A stretch of DNA of 12,415 nt from Microcaldota archaeon. Its GTDB lineage: Archaea; Micrarchaeota; Micrarchaeia; Micrarchaeales; CABMGC01. The position numbers and the translations under genes are program-made. Each line of letters starts with the position of its first letter. Positions within the stretch are counted from its first letter, which is position 1. Under the pieces are notes generated by a model that saw only the letters and a list, made by a program, of their open reading frames with translations, was not told the DNA's origin and did not search any database. The DNA lies in the NCBI GenBank assembly GCA_021835105.1, contig JAKBQS010000024.1:1-12415 (forward strand), in the 5' to 3' direction. Shown one piece after another: positions 1 through 6,048 of the stretch.

Positions 1-116
1 GAATTGCGTTCGAAGCCTCTTTGCATTGCTCAAGACTAAATCTAATTCCTCAAGGAATTTTCACAGTTATAGCAAGAAAGTAAAGTACTATAACAAGATA
101 GTTTTATTGCGCCAAT

Positions 117-125
117 ATATTTAAA
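117..125 (+). promoter_or_regulatory. TATA-like box of unknown target
   Basis: AATATATTTAAAT spans this point and matches the archaeal TATA consensus. It is nearly palindromic, so it could fire either way. In the + direction the predicted start would be near 147, next to an ATG at 148. In the - direction it would be near 95, reading toward the left edge. No recognised gene follows in either direction. Confidence 0.35.
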
Positions 126-283
126 TAGCTTGCTGTTTGCCTCTGATATGCACCTTTCTGACAAACTGCGGGCATTTACATACAAACATAAAATAAATGT
201 TGGGATAGTGATGGTATACGGTGATAATTACGGACGGAGGAGGACCTGGTGGAGGCTAGATTTGTTATTATATGATTTCTACA

Positions 284-309
284 CCGTATCTATGTATGCC
301 TGGATACGG
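284..309 (-). terminator. 7-bp hairpin after the HerA-like gene
   Basis: CCGTATC at 284-290 and GATACGG at 303-309 form a perfect 7-bp inverted repeat with a 12-nt loop. It begins 18 nt beyond the stop codon of the - strand ATPase gene. No strong T-run follows, so a role in termination or in protecting the mRNA 3' end is only inferred. Confidence 0.3.
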
Positions 310-327
310 CCATTTGCATTTTTGTAT

Positions 328-2115
328 TCAGAGTGCTTTTTCTTCTGCTTCTCCTGCAAGGCGTAATAAAAAGCCAGGCACCTCGCGTATAGATATTACT
401 GATACGTTTTCGACTCCGTTTAATACTTGTTTGTAGTGTTCAAGCACAGATTGGTTTGCCACTACGACTACCCTGTCGTACTTTTTCATTCGCATCTCTA
501 TCATCCTAACGCTCTCAGCAATCTTCTTCTTGCCTGTTTCATACTCTATGCCTATTCTCTCACCCTGCACGTATATCTCTGCATCTGGATTGTTGGGAGA
601 CGAGAGCAGTCTTGGTTTTATTCCTGCTTTCTTAATTTCATCTGCTATTGCGGCAAGAGATGCTTCGTGCTCTATGCTAAGGTTTCCTGAGGGCCTCATG
701 ACATATGCCGAGCCGGTCCCTACACATGGCTTGAAATAGGATAGATGCCCTGCAGCTATTTCTCGCTTAACCTGCGCCTCGGCATCAATAATGTCTATCC
801 CGGAATCTGCAGCTATAGTATGCACATAATCATTAAATTCTGCAGGGAAAGCGGGGAAGGTGATTTTGGCATGGTTTATTCTGCTGCGCGGAGAAGCTTG
901 CGAAGTGTTCCTGCTATTGCAATTTCGTATGCGTACCATCTCTGCTGATATCTTGTGGCTGCACATTATTGCCATACCCACGCCGAGGTTCCCAAGCGCC
1001 ATCTTGATGTGCGGGACTTTTGAATCGTTTCCACGGGAGAGTATCTTGGAGATATAAGACATCTCCCCAGGTTCCCTTGAGCAGAACGCAATTATTGTTG
1101 AAGCGTTCTCGATTATCTGCGGATCCAGCTTTGTTGCAGTGTGGGTAGCCGCAATAAATCCCACCCCGTATTTGCGCCCCTCGCTTACTAGTGATCTTGC
1201 AGTAGATTCCATCTCGCCTGAATTGCATAGGACAAAGTCTGCCTCATCTATCGCTACAAGCAAACGAAGATTTTCTGATTCGCCGTCAGACTTCATCTTC
1301 GAGTATATGCGCCTGAGGAGTTCATATATGTATATTGATCTTAATTCGCCGCTCCCGAGAGCAGCCAGGGAAAATGAGGTTATACCGCTGAAAAGTTCTG
1401 CTATTGATACAAATCCCCTTGAAAAAACCTCAGAGTCCAGCTGAGAGAGACGCCCGTACATATGCTCAAGTGAATTCCTCTCCGACGAACTTCTCGAATT
1501 TGAGATAAATATGCGTATCTCATTGAGAAGATCGTGAACTGATGGAGGTGTATTTGAACCGGACCACCTGCCCGTGCATCCCGCTTTTCTGTATGTATAA
1601 AAAAGGCACCTGCGCAGCATTATTTCTTGGACATAGCCCAGAGAGTACACTTCCTTTAGCATCTTTGACACCTGCTGTATCCTGGTTTGCACAGAAACCC
1701 CTTCCAGATCCAGTATGTTTATACCGTATTCGGACAATCTGGCCACCTTGCCACCCATTCCCTTAACTGTTTTCTCATGCTCGTTGTGTGCATCTAGTAT
1801 GAGTACGGGTATTCCTGCAGAGCTTACCTGGCATATAAGCGATTTTATGAGGTAGCTTTTTCCATATCCTGATGATCCCACTATCAGCATGTGTGGGTTA
1901 GGTTCGGATTTTAGGCGTATGCAGGCCATTCCCTTTGCCTTTTTCCACACGTACGAATCCATGTCTGAATGCGCAGTGAGAATTACTGGCTTGCGCAGCA
2001 TGCGCACTCTTTCCCCGAAATATAAAATGGTTGACCCTGGTTTTCCTTCCTTTTTTATAAATGAATATACCTTAGCGTTAATTTTGTCTAGTAATTTTAG
2101 CATTTTTTTCACCAT
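328..2115 (-). CDS. HerA/VirB4-family ATPase with probable C-terminal nuclease-like domain
   Basis: A 595-residue P-loop ATPase of the HerA/FtsK/VirB4 superfamily, whose members move DNA for repair, conjugation or packaging. Seen directly: Walker A GSSGYGKS at 80-87, a Walker B strand ending in D290-E291 (VAIDEADF), and the HerA-style segment EGRKYGVGFIAATH at 312-325. No membrane segment is visible, so it is probably cytosolic. Residues about 478-560 form a separate region with an N-terminal helix (IEHEASLAAIADEI), then PD at 510-511 and IEYETGKKK at 523-531, resembling a PD-(D/E)XK nuclease core. That assignment is inference from spacing. It is not a plain HerA, since no NurA neighbour is seen on the right side. 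The start could instead be ATG at 2103 (residue 5), which sits about 25 nt from the TATA box at 2124-2131. ATG 2115 would be too close to that box. Confidence 0.85.
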   Translation of the reverse strand: MVKKMLKLLDKINAKVYSFIKKEGKPGSTILYFGERVRMLRKPVILTAHSDMDSYVWKKAKGMACIRLKSEPNPHMLIVGSSGYGKSYLIKSLICQVSSAGIPVLILDAHNEHEKTVKGMGGKVARLSEYGINILDLEGVSVQTRIQQVSKMLKEVYSLGYVQEIMLRRCLFYTYRKAGCTGRWSGSNTPPSVHDLLNEIRIFISNSRSSSERNSLEHMYGRLSQLDSEVFSRGFVSIAELFSGITSFSLAALGSGELRSIYIYELLRRIYSKMKSDGESENLRLLVAIDEADFVLCNSGEMESTARSLVSEGRKYGVGFIAATHTATKLDPQIIENASTIIAFCSREPGEMSYISKILSRGNDSKVPHIKMALGNLGVGMAIMCSHKISAEMVRIRNCNSRNTSQASPRSRINHAKITFPAFPAEFNDYVHTIAADSGIDIIDAEAQVKREIAAGHLSYFKPCVGTGSAYVMRPSGNLSIEHEASLAAIADEIKKAGIKPRLLSSPNNPDAEIYVQGERIGIEYETGKKKIAESVRMIEMRMKKYDRVVVVANQSVLEHYKQVLNGVENVSVISIREVPGFLLRLAGEAEEKAL

Positions 2116-2123
2116 TATAAACC

Positions 2124-2131
2124 ATATTTAT
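2124..2131. promoter_or_regulatory. TATA box between divergent ATPase and DUF218 genes
   Basis: ATATTTAT is centred about 26 nt before ATG 2154 of the + gene, which implies a leaderless transcript. Read on the other strand (ATAAATAT), it lies about 25 nt before the ATG at 2103, the second possible start of the ATPase gene. Only 38 bases separate the annotated divergent starts, so one element probably serves both directions. Confidence 0.55.
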
Positions 2132-2153
2132 TCTTTTTCGTCAATAACACATC

Positions 2154-2789
2154 ATGCAAAAATCGGCTATTGTAGTGCTTGGCAATAGTGTGGCAGAGGA
2201 TGGTACCCTGCCCAAGGCTGCGATGAGACTTGTCGAGCGTGCTGCTGATGAATACAGAAGTGGAAACTTCGATGTAGTGATCTTTACCGGGAGATGGTCT
2301 CACAGGCTCAAATTTACGCCTGCAAGGAGCGAGGCTTCAGCTATGGCTGACTATGCAGTCACGCTCTGCATACCTCCGGAGCGCATTATAAAGGAAGAAG
2401 CATCCCAGGATACCATAGGCAATGCATTTTTCTCCAGAAAGTTACTGGAAGGTTACAGGACCCTGCTTTTGGTAGTATATGACTACCATAAAGACAGGGC
2501 AGAATTTATATTCAGAAAAGTATTTGGAGATGGGTATAAAATTGGCTTTTCAGTTGTGAACAGCCTGATGGACAGGCGGAGGCTTGCGCTTGTCAGGGAA
2601 GCGGAAGAACATTCTTTCCTTCTAGTAAAGCTCTACTTCAATGGAATAGCAGATGGGGATTACGGTGCAATAGAAAAACTTGTGCGAAATACGCACCAGA
2701 TATATGCGACTTCCCCGAAGATACCAGACTGGCTATCAATCGAGCTTAGGAAGCTTGATACTCTCAGGGAGAAGAGCAGGAAATCGTGA
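2154..2789 (+). CDS. DUF218/YdcF-like protein
   Basis: A 211-residue soluble protein of the DUF218 family (YdcF, SanA and ElyC relatives). Some members take part in envelope maintenance, and YdcF binds S-adenosylmethionine, but the reaction is unknown. Seen: an N-terminal strand with IVVLGN (6-11), a second strand FDVVIFTG (39-46), the SEA turn at 59-61 that opens the conserved helix, the DTIGNA helix (86-91) and the YDYHKDRA segment (109-116), all in family order. There is no signal peptide or membrane anchor, unlike SanA and ElyC. The C-terminal 50 residues extend beyond the core. ATG 2154 is supported by the TATA box 26 nt upstream, so the mRNA is probably leaderless. The gene is divergent from the ATPase gene and ends 8 bases before the end of endonuclease IV on the other strand. 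Confidence 0.8.
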   Translation: MQKSAIVVLGNSVAEDGTLPKAAMRLVERAADEYRSGNFDVVIFTGRWSHRLKFTPARSEASAMADYAVTLCIPPERIIKEEASQDTIGNAFFSRKLLEGYRTLLLVVYDYHKDRAEFIFRKVFGDGYKIGFSVVNSLMDRRRLALVREAEEHSFLLVKLYFNGIADGDYGAIEKLVRNTHQIYATSPKIPDWLSIELRKLDTLREKSRKS

Positions 2790-2797
2790 CTGGTTGG

Positions 2798-3619
2798 CTA
2801 CGGGCATTCCAAAGAACGCATAAGTCTCAGCTCTTTAACCTGAAACCTTTCGTCAGGATAAGGAGTTTCCATCACCATGGGGATCTTTGCTATGCGCCTG
2901 TCTGACACAAATCTCGATATCGATTCTTTGCCTATGCATCCATACCCTATGCATGAATGTCTGTCCCTGTGCGATCCTAGTGGATACTTGGCGTCGTTCA
3001 TATGTATTAATTTAACATTCCTGATGCCCACTTTAGAATCAAGCGAGTCGATAAATTCAGCATCGCCTATGTCGTAACCTGCAGCAAAAGCATGGCATGT
3101 GTCTATGCACAAGTAGGCGTTATGCCTGCCTGCCAGATCCATTAATAATGCCAGTTCATCAATTGTAGACCCTACGCTGTTTCTCTGCCCGGCCTCGTTC
3201 TCAAGTAGAAATGATACGTCATCCCGTTTGGCTTGCGCAAGAGCTTCGGCAAGTCTTTTCGCCCCTTCAACTGCACCCGTACCCATACTGCTGCCAAGGT
3301 GCACAACCAGGTTACTTATACCCAGCGAGCCGCAGATATCTGCCTGTGAGGCGAGTGAAGCCACCGATTTGGAGTATACTTCACGATTAGGGGATGAGAG
3401 GTTTGGAAGGTATGGCATATGAACAAATACGGGAGTTATCTTGTGCTTTTTCCTTGCCGATAGGAAATTATCTGCTTCATTTTTTGAAATCGGGCTAGAG
3501 CTCCAGGTTCGCGGGTTTGAGGCGAATATCTGCATAGTTGTGCACCCCACAGATGATGCCCTCTCGAATGCCTTCCATAATCCTCCGGATGCGGATACGT
3601 GGTAACCTAGGTTAAGCAT
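2798..3619 (-). CDS. nfo: Endonuclease IV (AP endonuclease)
   Basis: A 273-residue TIM-barrel enzyme of base-excision repair that cuts the DNA backbone 5' to abasic sites and trims blocked 3' ends, using three zinc ions. All nine expected metal ligands can be placed: H67 (VFVHMPYL), H107 (VVHLGS), E140 (LLENEAGQ), D173 and H176 (CIDTCHAF), H206 (IHMNDAKYPLGSH), D219 and H221 (DRH), and E251 (VMETPYP). The start MLNLGYHVSASGG is the normal N-terminus and the length is ordinary for the family. It is divergent from the YjbQ gene, with a near-palindromic TATA element centred 25 nt before its ATG, so it is probably leaderless. It ends 8 bases from the DUF218 gene. Identification is very secure. 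Confidence 0.96.
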   Translation of the reverse strand: MLNLGYHVSASGGLWKAFERASSVGCTTMQIFASNPRTWSSSPISKNEADNFLSARKKHKITPVFVHMPYLPNLSSPNREVYSKSVASLASQADICGSLGISNLVVHLGSSMGTGAVEGAKRLAEALAQAKRDDVSFLLENEAGQRNSVGSTIDELALLMDLAGRHNAYLCIDTCHAFAAGYDIGDAEFIDSLDSKVGIRNVKLIHMNDAKYPLGSHRDRHSCIGYGCIGKESISRFVSDRRIAKIPMVMETPYPDERFQVKELRLMRSLECP

Positions 3620-3636
3620 ACTCTGGAGTAGCGCAC

Positions 3637-3650
3637 AAAATATTTAATTT
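3637..3650. promoter_or_regulatory. Near-palindromic TATA element shared by two divergent genes
   Basis: AAAATATTTAATTT is centred near 3644, about 25 nt from the endonuclease IV ATG (3619) and about 27 nt from the YjbQ ATG (3671). Both distances match archaeal TATA-to-start spacing, which predicts leaderless transcripts in both directions from one core element. Confidence 0.65.
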
Positions 3651-3670
3651 AGTGCATCTGATATATTATC

Positions 3671-4093
3671 ATGGATATTTATACTGAACGCATGCTCATT
3701 TACAAGAAGAAGAAGGAGATGGAGGTTATAGATTTAACTGAGATAGCTGACAGGTTCATCAGGGGGAAAGGCCTTAGGGAAGGTAACCTCACAATATTTG
3801 TACCCGGATCTACAGGCGCGGTTAGTACAATAGAATATGACCCTAACCTGATACACGATTTTGAGAAAGCGCTGGAAAGGCTGGCACCCTCTGACATAGA
3901 GTACGAGCACCATAAGACATGGGGAGACTATAACGGAAAGAGCCATATACGGGCAACTGTAATAGGACCAAGCCTTACTGTTCCATTCTATGAATCAAGG
4001 CTGATAATCGGAAGGTGGCAGAGCATAGTGCTTATAGACCTGGATGTTCCAGAGAGGAGCAGAGAGATAATACTGCAGGCAATTGGTATATAG
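3671..4093 (+). CDS. YjbQ/UPF0047 family protein
   Basis: A 140-residue protein of the UPF0047/YjbQ family. Members show weak thiamine-phosphate synthase activity, but their physiological role is unsettled. Seen in family order: the strand FVPGSTGAVSTIEYDPNL (43-60), a HHKTWGDYNGKSHIRATVIG block (80-99) that holds the conserved histidines, GPSLTVPF (99-106), and the strand pair LIIGRWQSIVLIDLD (111-125). The C-terminus ends in QAIGI, typical of the family. It is full length with no membrane segment. ATG 3671 is favoured by the TATA element 27 nt upstream; the ATG at residue 8 is less likely. Its stop lies one base from the stop of the convergent 178-residue gene. Confidence 0.88.
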   Translation: MDIYTERMLIYKKKKEMEVIDLTEIADRFIRGKGLREGNLTIFVPGSTGAVSTIEYDPNLIHDFEKALERLAPSDIEYEHHKTWGDYNGKSHIRATVIGPSLTVPFYESRLIIGRWQSIVLIDLDVPERSREIILQAIGI

Positions 4094-4094
4094 A

Positions 4095-4631
4095 TCATTT
4101 TAGGATGGAGTTGCCGCATTTTATAAGAACCCTTTCCAGTATAATCCACTCGTCAGCGTCAAGTGTTTCCTTGCTTATATAACTGTCGGAAAGGAGAGAG
4201 GCAAGGAGAGATATACGCTCAGGCTTGGAAGTAATTGTAATTATGAATGCATCCTCAATGCTTGAGGAGGCTATTGCACGACCCACATCGGAATCCCAAT
4301 CCTGGAGCCCTTCTACTATCCCAAATAACTTTTCCAGCTCTGATACTGTTTCGTTAAACTTTGCCGTTCTGTCGCCCTGCGATACTGCCCTGTTTTCCTG
4401 AAGCTTCTCAAATTCGTGCTTGCTCTTTATCAGGTTGCCTATAAGGAACATGTCCCTGCTTAGTGAGTCAGATGCATCGTCAAATTCAAGCATTTTTCCT
4501 TCTATGCTTATGTTCCCATTCTCAACTTCTTCGTAGAATATGCGTATTGCTGCCGCTGCCGCCTCGTCTTTTAGTTTAATAAGTATCTCGCTCGCATCCA
4601 TCCATGCGGTATGTTGCACATTATCACTCAT
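4095..4631 (-). CDS. Uncharacterised helical protein, 178 aa
   Basis: I do not recognise this protein. It is acidic, soluble and predicted mostly helical. It has an alanine-rich helix near the N-terminus (KLKDEAAAAAIRIFYEE), a central charged helical stretch (about 67-110) that could form a short coiled coil, and a hydrophobic segment (DAFIITITSKPERISLLASL) that looks like buried strand and helix rather than a membrane span. It starts 14 bases after the stop of the sequon-rich membrane protein gene on the same strand, with only a weak AGGA upstream, so the two are probably co-transcribed. A cytosolic partner role for the surface protein is a guess from position only. Its stop is one base from the convergent YjbQ stop. 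Confidence 0.7.
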   Translation of the reverse strand: MSDNVQHTAWMDASEILIKLKDEAAAAAIRIFYEEVENGNISIEGKMLEFDDASDSLSRDMFLIGNLIKSKHEFEKLQENRAVSQGDRTAKFNETVSELEKLFGIVEGLQDWDSDVGRAIASSSIEDAFIITITSKPERISLLASLLSDSYISKETLDADEWIILERVLIKCGNSILK

Positions 4632-4645
4632 CGCAAGAGTCCTGA

Positions 4646-5425
4646 TTATTGTCTTGAAAGTGCCGAATAGAATACTTGTATGGTATTAGATGCGTTTATG
4701 CTGCCTTCGGCTATCGCAATTCCGAACATGTTGTCTTTATAAGCCACAAATATCGTCTCATTTGAGTACTGCGTAGGTATGCTAATATAAGAGTATGGCA
4801 TGCCTGAATAGTTTTCCCCTAAGAATCCGGTGTTTGGCGTTGCATTGACGGTTATATTCTCCATGACCTGTTCAAATATCCCGTATATCTTCTCTGCAGA
4901 AGTTGAGTTTACCAGGAACGCAGCAAGAGTATCGTTGATAGAATCATTTGTATAATTATATCCCACACCCCACACGCTCCTTATTGGGATACCTGAAAGC
5001 TGATCTTGAATCTGGCTGCCAAATCCCGCAGTGAAATTTGTAATATTTATGTATTCGGCAGAGTACATTCCCGCACTGTAATTCCCGCCGAGTCCAAGAA
5101 TCCTGCCTACATCCGAAGGAGTTATTGGATTTGAATACGCAGACTGGTTTAAGATTGTAGTGGTAGTCGTATTTACCGAGGTTGTGCTGTTGGTTACATT
5201 GTACACAACCGTAGAGGTCGTATAATTTGTGCTTGTATTTAATGTTGCAGCCGTTGTAGGGCTGTTTGTAGGCAGGGTAGAATTCTGCTGCGTTGCCGTG
5301 GAACCTGGCTGATATAGTATTGTAATTATCACTATTAATGCAACGAGCACAACTAAGGCATACTGGACTGCCTTGCTCTTGTCAATCCCGGCTTTCTGCC
5401 GCGATATGACCCTTGTGTTTGCCAT
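4646..5425 (-). CDS. Membrane-anchored, heavily sequon-bearing surface protein
   Basis: A 259-residue protein with no family I recognise. Residues 1-19 are basic, 20-38 form one hydrophobic span (VVLVALIVIITILY core), and the rest is predicted outside the cell. Residues 41-98 are a low-complexity Thr/Ser/Asn linker, and 99-259 look like a folded domain starting TPSDVGRILGLGG. I count 19 N-X-S/T sequons, the first at N48 and the last at N244, spread over linker and domain. There are no cysteines. The pattern fits a surface glycoprotein modified by archaeal oligosaccharyltransferase; actual glycosylation is inferred. It is the first gene of a likely two-gene unit with the 178-residue gene. ATG 5425 has no clear Shine-Dalgarno. 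A TATA-like TTTTAATC lies near 5452-5459. Confidence 0.85.
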   Translation of the reverse strand: MANTRVISRQKAGIDKSKAVQYALVVLVALIVIITILYQPGSTATQQNSTLPTNSPTTAATLNTSTNYTTSTVVYNVTNSTTSVNTTTTTILNQSAYSNPITPSDVGRILGLGGNYSAGMYSAEYINITNFTAGFGSQIQDQLSGIPIRSVWGVGYNYTNDSINDTLAAFLVNSTSAEKIYGIFEQVMENITVNATPNTGFLGENYSGMPYSYISIPTQYSNETIFVAYKDNMFGIAIAEGSINASNTIQVFYSALSRQ

Positions 5426-5483
5426 ATAGTCTATCGTTTATCGTATGATAAGATTAAAAGATTTGCTTATTTCCTTGGAAAAT

Positions 5484-5557
5484 GGCGCGATTGGCAGGCG
5501 CGTAGGATGCAGCGTGCCGCATTGGTTCTGATGGGTGCGGGGAGGCCGCCACCCGCA
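5484..5557. other. GC-rich structured segment, possible non-coding RNA
   Basis: This 74-base stretch is about 70% GC, with AT-rich sequence on its left flank. It has no good reading frame. It can fold as CCGCAT (5517-5522) with GTGCGG (5535-5540), or instead as TGCGGG (5536-5541) with CCCGCA (5552-5557). The second arm of the first hairpin overlaps the first arm of the second, so the two exclude each other. It lies between the 76-codon gene and the surface-protein gene on the - strand, so it could be a leader or a separator for the latter. I find no tRNA, SRP RNA or RNase P core in it. Confidence 0.3.
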
Positions 5558-5562
5558 ATTTG

Positions 5563-5793
5563 CTAGCTGTGTCTGAGCAGGCATGTCACCGAGCCGTCCT
5601 TTATCTGCACTGACAGGACATACGCTATGTCTATCCCAGACATTGCATGCTGCGAGCATGAATCTAAAGAAAAGAGGATGTTCTTTACAACCTCTTTTAT
5701 GCCCGCTAGCTCCTCCTCGGTAAGCCAGTATTCTGCGGCCTCGCTTTTTACCAACTTTTCTGCTGCCAACTCACCCTCATGTTTTTTCTTCAT
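5563..5793 (-). CDS. Small uncharacterised protein, 76 aa
   Basis: I do not recognise this protein. It begins with a charged, Lys/Glu-rich helical region (residues 1-35, containing WLTEEELAGIKEVVKNIL) and ends with a short mixed segment (IDIAYVLSVQIKDGSVTCLL) that looks like two strands. There are two cysteines (C46, C71) and no membrane span or metal motif. It is one of few genes here with a clear Shine-Dalgarno: GGTGAT at 5797-5802, with 3 nt before the ATG, complementary to the 16S 3' end. It also appears to have a leader of tens of bases, unlike the leaderless genes around it. A 17-codon upstream frame ends inside the Shine-Dalgarno. These signs argue for a real gene under translational control. 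Confidence 0.65.
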   Translation of the reverse strand: MKKKHEGELAAEKLVKSEAAEYWLTEEELAGIKEVVKNILFSLDSCSQHAMSGIDIAYVLSVQIKDGSVTCLLRHS

Positions 5794-5796
5794 TCT

Positions 5797-5802
5797 ATCA
5801 CC
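5797..5802 (-). promoter_or_regulatory. Shine-Dalgarno of the 76-aa gene
   Basis: On the - strand this reads GGTGAT, matching the anti-Shine-Dalgarno at the archaeal 16S 3' end, three bases before ATG 5793. The TGA of a short upstream reading frame lies within it. The + strand copy of the region, CACCAAGAACAG at 5799-5810, recurs with one inserted A at 5973-5985 inside the predicted small RNA. Confidence 0.55.
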
Positions 5803-5851
5803 AAGAACAGGAGACTTCCGCCTTTGCCATGTTTATTGCGTTGGCACGCAT
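5798..5851 (-). CDS. Possible 17-codon leader reading frame
   Basis: ATG at 5851 opens a frame MRANAINMAKAEVSCSW that stops at TGA 5798-5800, inside the Shine-Dalgarno of the 76-residue gene. An AT-rich TATA-like element (AATTTATC on the - strand, near 5875-5882) lies about 27 nt before its ATG, which would allow leaderless translation. The overlap suggests translational coupling or leader-peptide control. It may equally be chance. Confidence 0.25.
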   Translation of the reverse strand: MRANAINMAKAEVSCSW

Positions 5852-5860
5852 TTCCCCAAA

Positions 5861-5950
5861 AGATATTATACATAGATAAATTATATATACTTTACTATAT
5901 GATTATATAATTAGGTATAAGATTTATATATTTTTACAGTGTATAATACT
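5861..5950. promoter_or_regulatory. AT-rich divergent promoter region
   Basis: About 90 bases of nearly pure A/T hold several TATA-like words in both orientations. They separate the leader of the 76-residue gene (reading left) from the predicted small RNA (reading right). The strongest single match to consensus is TTTATATA at 5923-5930, facing right. Candidate left-facing boxes lie near 5863-5870 and 5875-5882. Confidence 0.5.
5923..5930 (+). promoter_or_regulatory. Consensus TATA box of the predicted small RNA
   Basis: TTTATATA is an excellent archaeal TATA match. Its centre is about 25 nt before 5951-5953, exactly where the first hairpin of the predicted RNA begins. No recognised gene follows on this strand, so its product is either a non-coding RNA or a very small protein. 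Confidence 0.6.
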
Positions 5951-6010
5951 ATGCCAAGAGGGGTTCTTGGCACACCAAGAAACAGGGCGGCGAAAGCCGC
6001 CTTATTTTTC
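5951..6010 (+). ncRNA. Predicted small structured RNA with alternative hairpins
   Basis: Starting where the TATA box at 5923-5930 predicts, this region folds tightly. Hairpin A pairs TGCCAAGA (5952-5959) with TCTTGGCA (5965-5972), 8 perfect pairs around a 5-nt loop. Hairpin B pairs TTCTTGG (5964-5970) with CCAAGAA (5975-5981), 7 pairs around CACA, and excludes A. Hairpin C pairs GGCGGC (5986-5991) with GCCGCC (5996-6001) around a GAAA tetraloop and can extend by two pairs. A T-run at 6005-6009 follows and could end transcription. No known RNA family is recognised. A competing reading is a leaderless 33-codon frame from ATG 5951 to TAG 6052. The regular folding makes RNA more likely, but there is no expression evidence. 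On the - strand the same hairpins could act as a terminator for the transporter gene. Confidence 0.45.
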
Positions 6011-6048
6011 TCTGCCCATTTCCTGCGCAAAGACATTTGCGCCTCTGC

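Larger units (their letters stand above)
1..327. other. Left-edge stretch without a confident gene
   Basis: No gene is convincing here. On the + strand, a frame open from base 3 runs to TAA at 81-83 and reads like the C-terminus of a protein (ending in FTVIARK). On the - strand, bases 1-57 are open without an ATG. Either could be the tail or start of a gene outside the window, and I cannot choose between them. The rest holds a TATA-like box near 117-125 and a 7-bp hairpin at 284-309 just past the end of the HerA-like gene. A 72-codon + frame from ATG 148 runs into the 3' end of that gene and is very rich in Phe, Tyr and Trp. I do not call it a gene. Confidence 0.4.

Noticed and set aside
1..57. 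- strand open frame at the left edge as a gene start
   Set aside because: It is preceded by TGA and lacks an ATG, and the opposite strand offers an equally plausible gene end, so no gene is called.
914..1228. Second - strand frame (104 codons) inside the ATPase gene
   Set aside because: It overlaps the Walker B region of the ATPase in another frame and has no independent start signal.
5484..5557. Split or intron-containing tRNA in the GC-rich segment
   Set aside because: No acceptor stem, T-loop consensus or anticodon stem can be assembled on either strand.
5528..5576. Possible C/D box guide RNA on the + strand
   Set aside because: A C-box-like CTGATGG and a D-box-like CTGA are present, but the C box departs from consensus, C' and D' boxes are missing, and the region overlaps a gene end.
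5438..5659. 73-codon - strand frame overlapping the 76-aa gene
   Set aside because: It overlaps the better-supported gene in another frame, spans the GC-rich structured segment, and its translation has no protein-like pattern.
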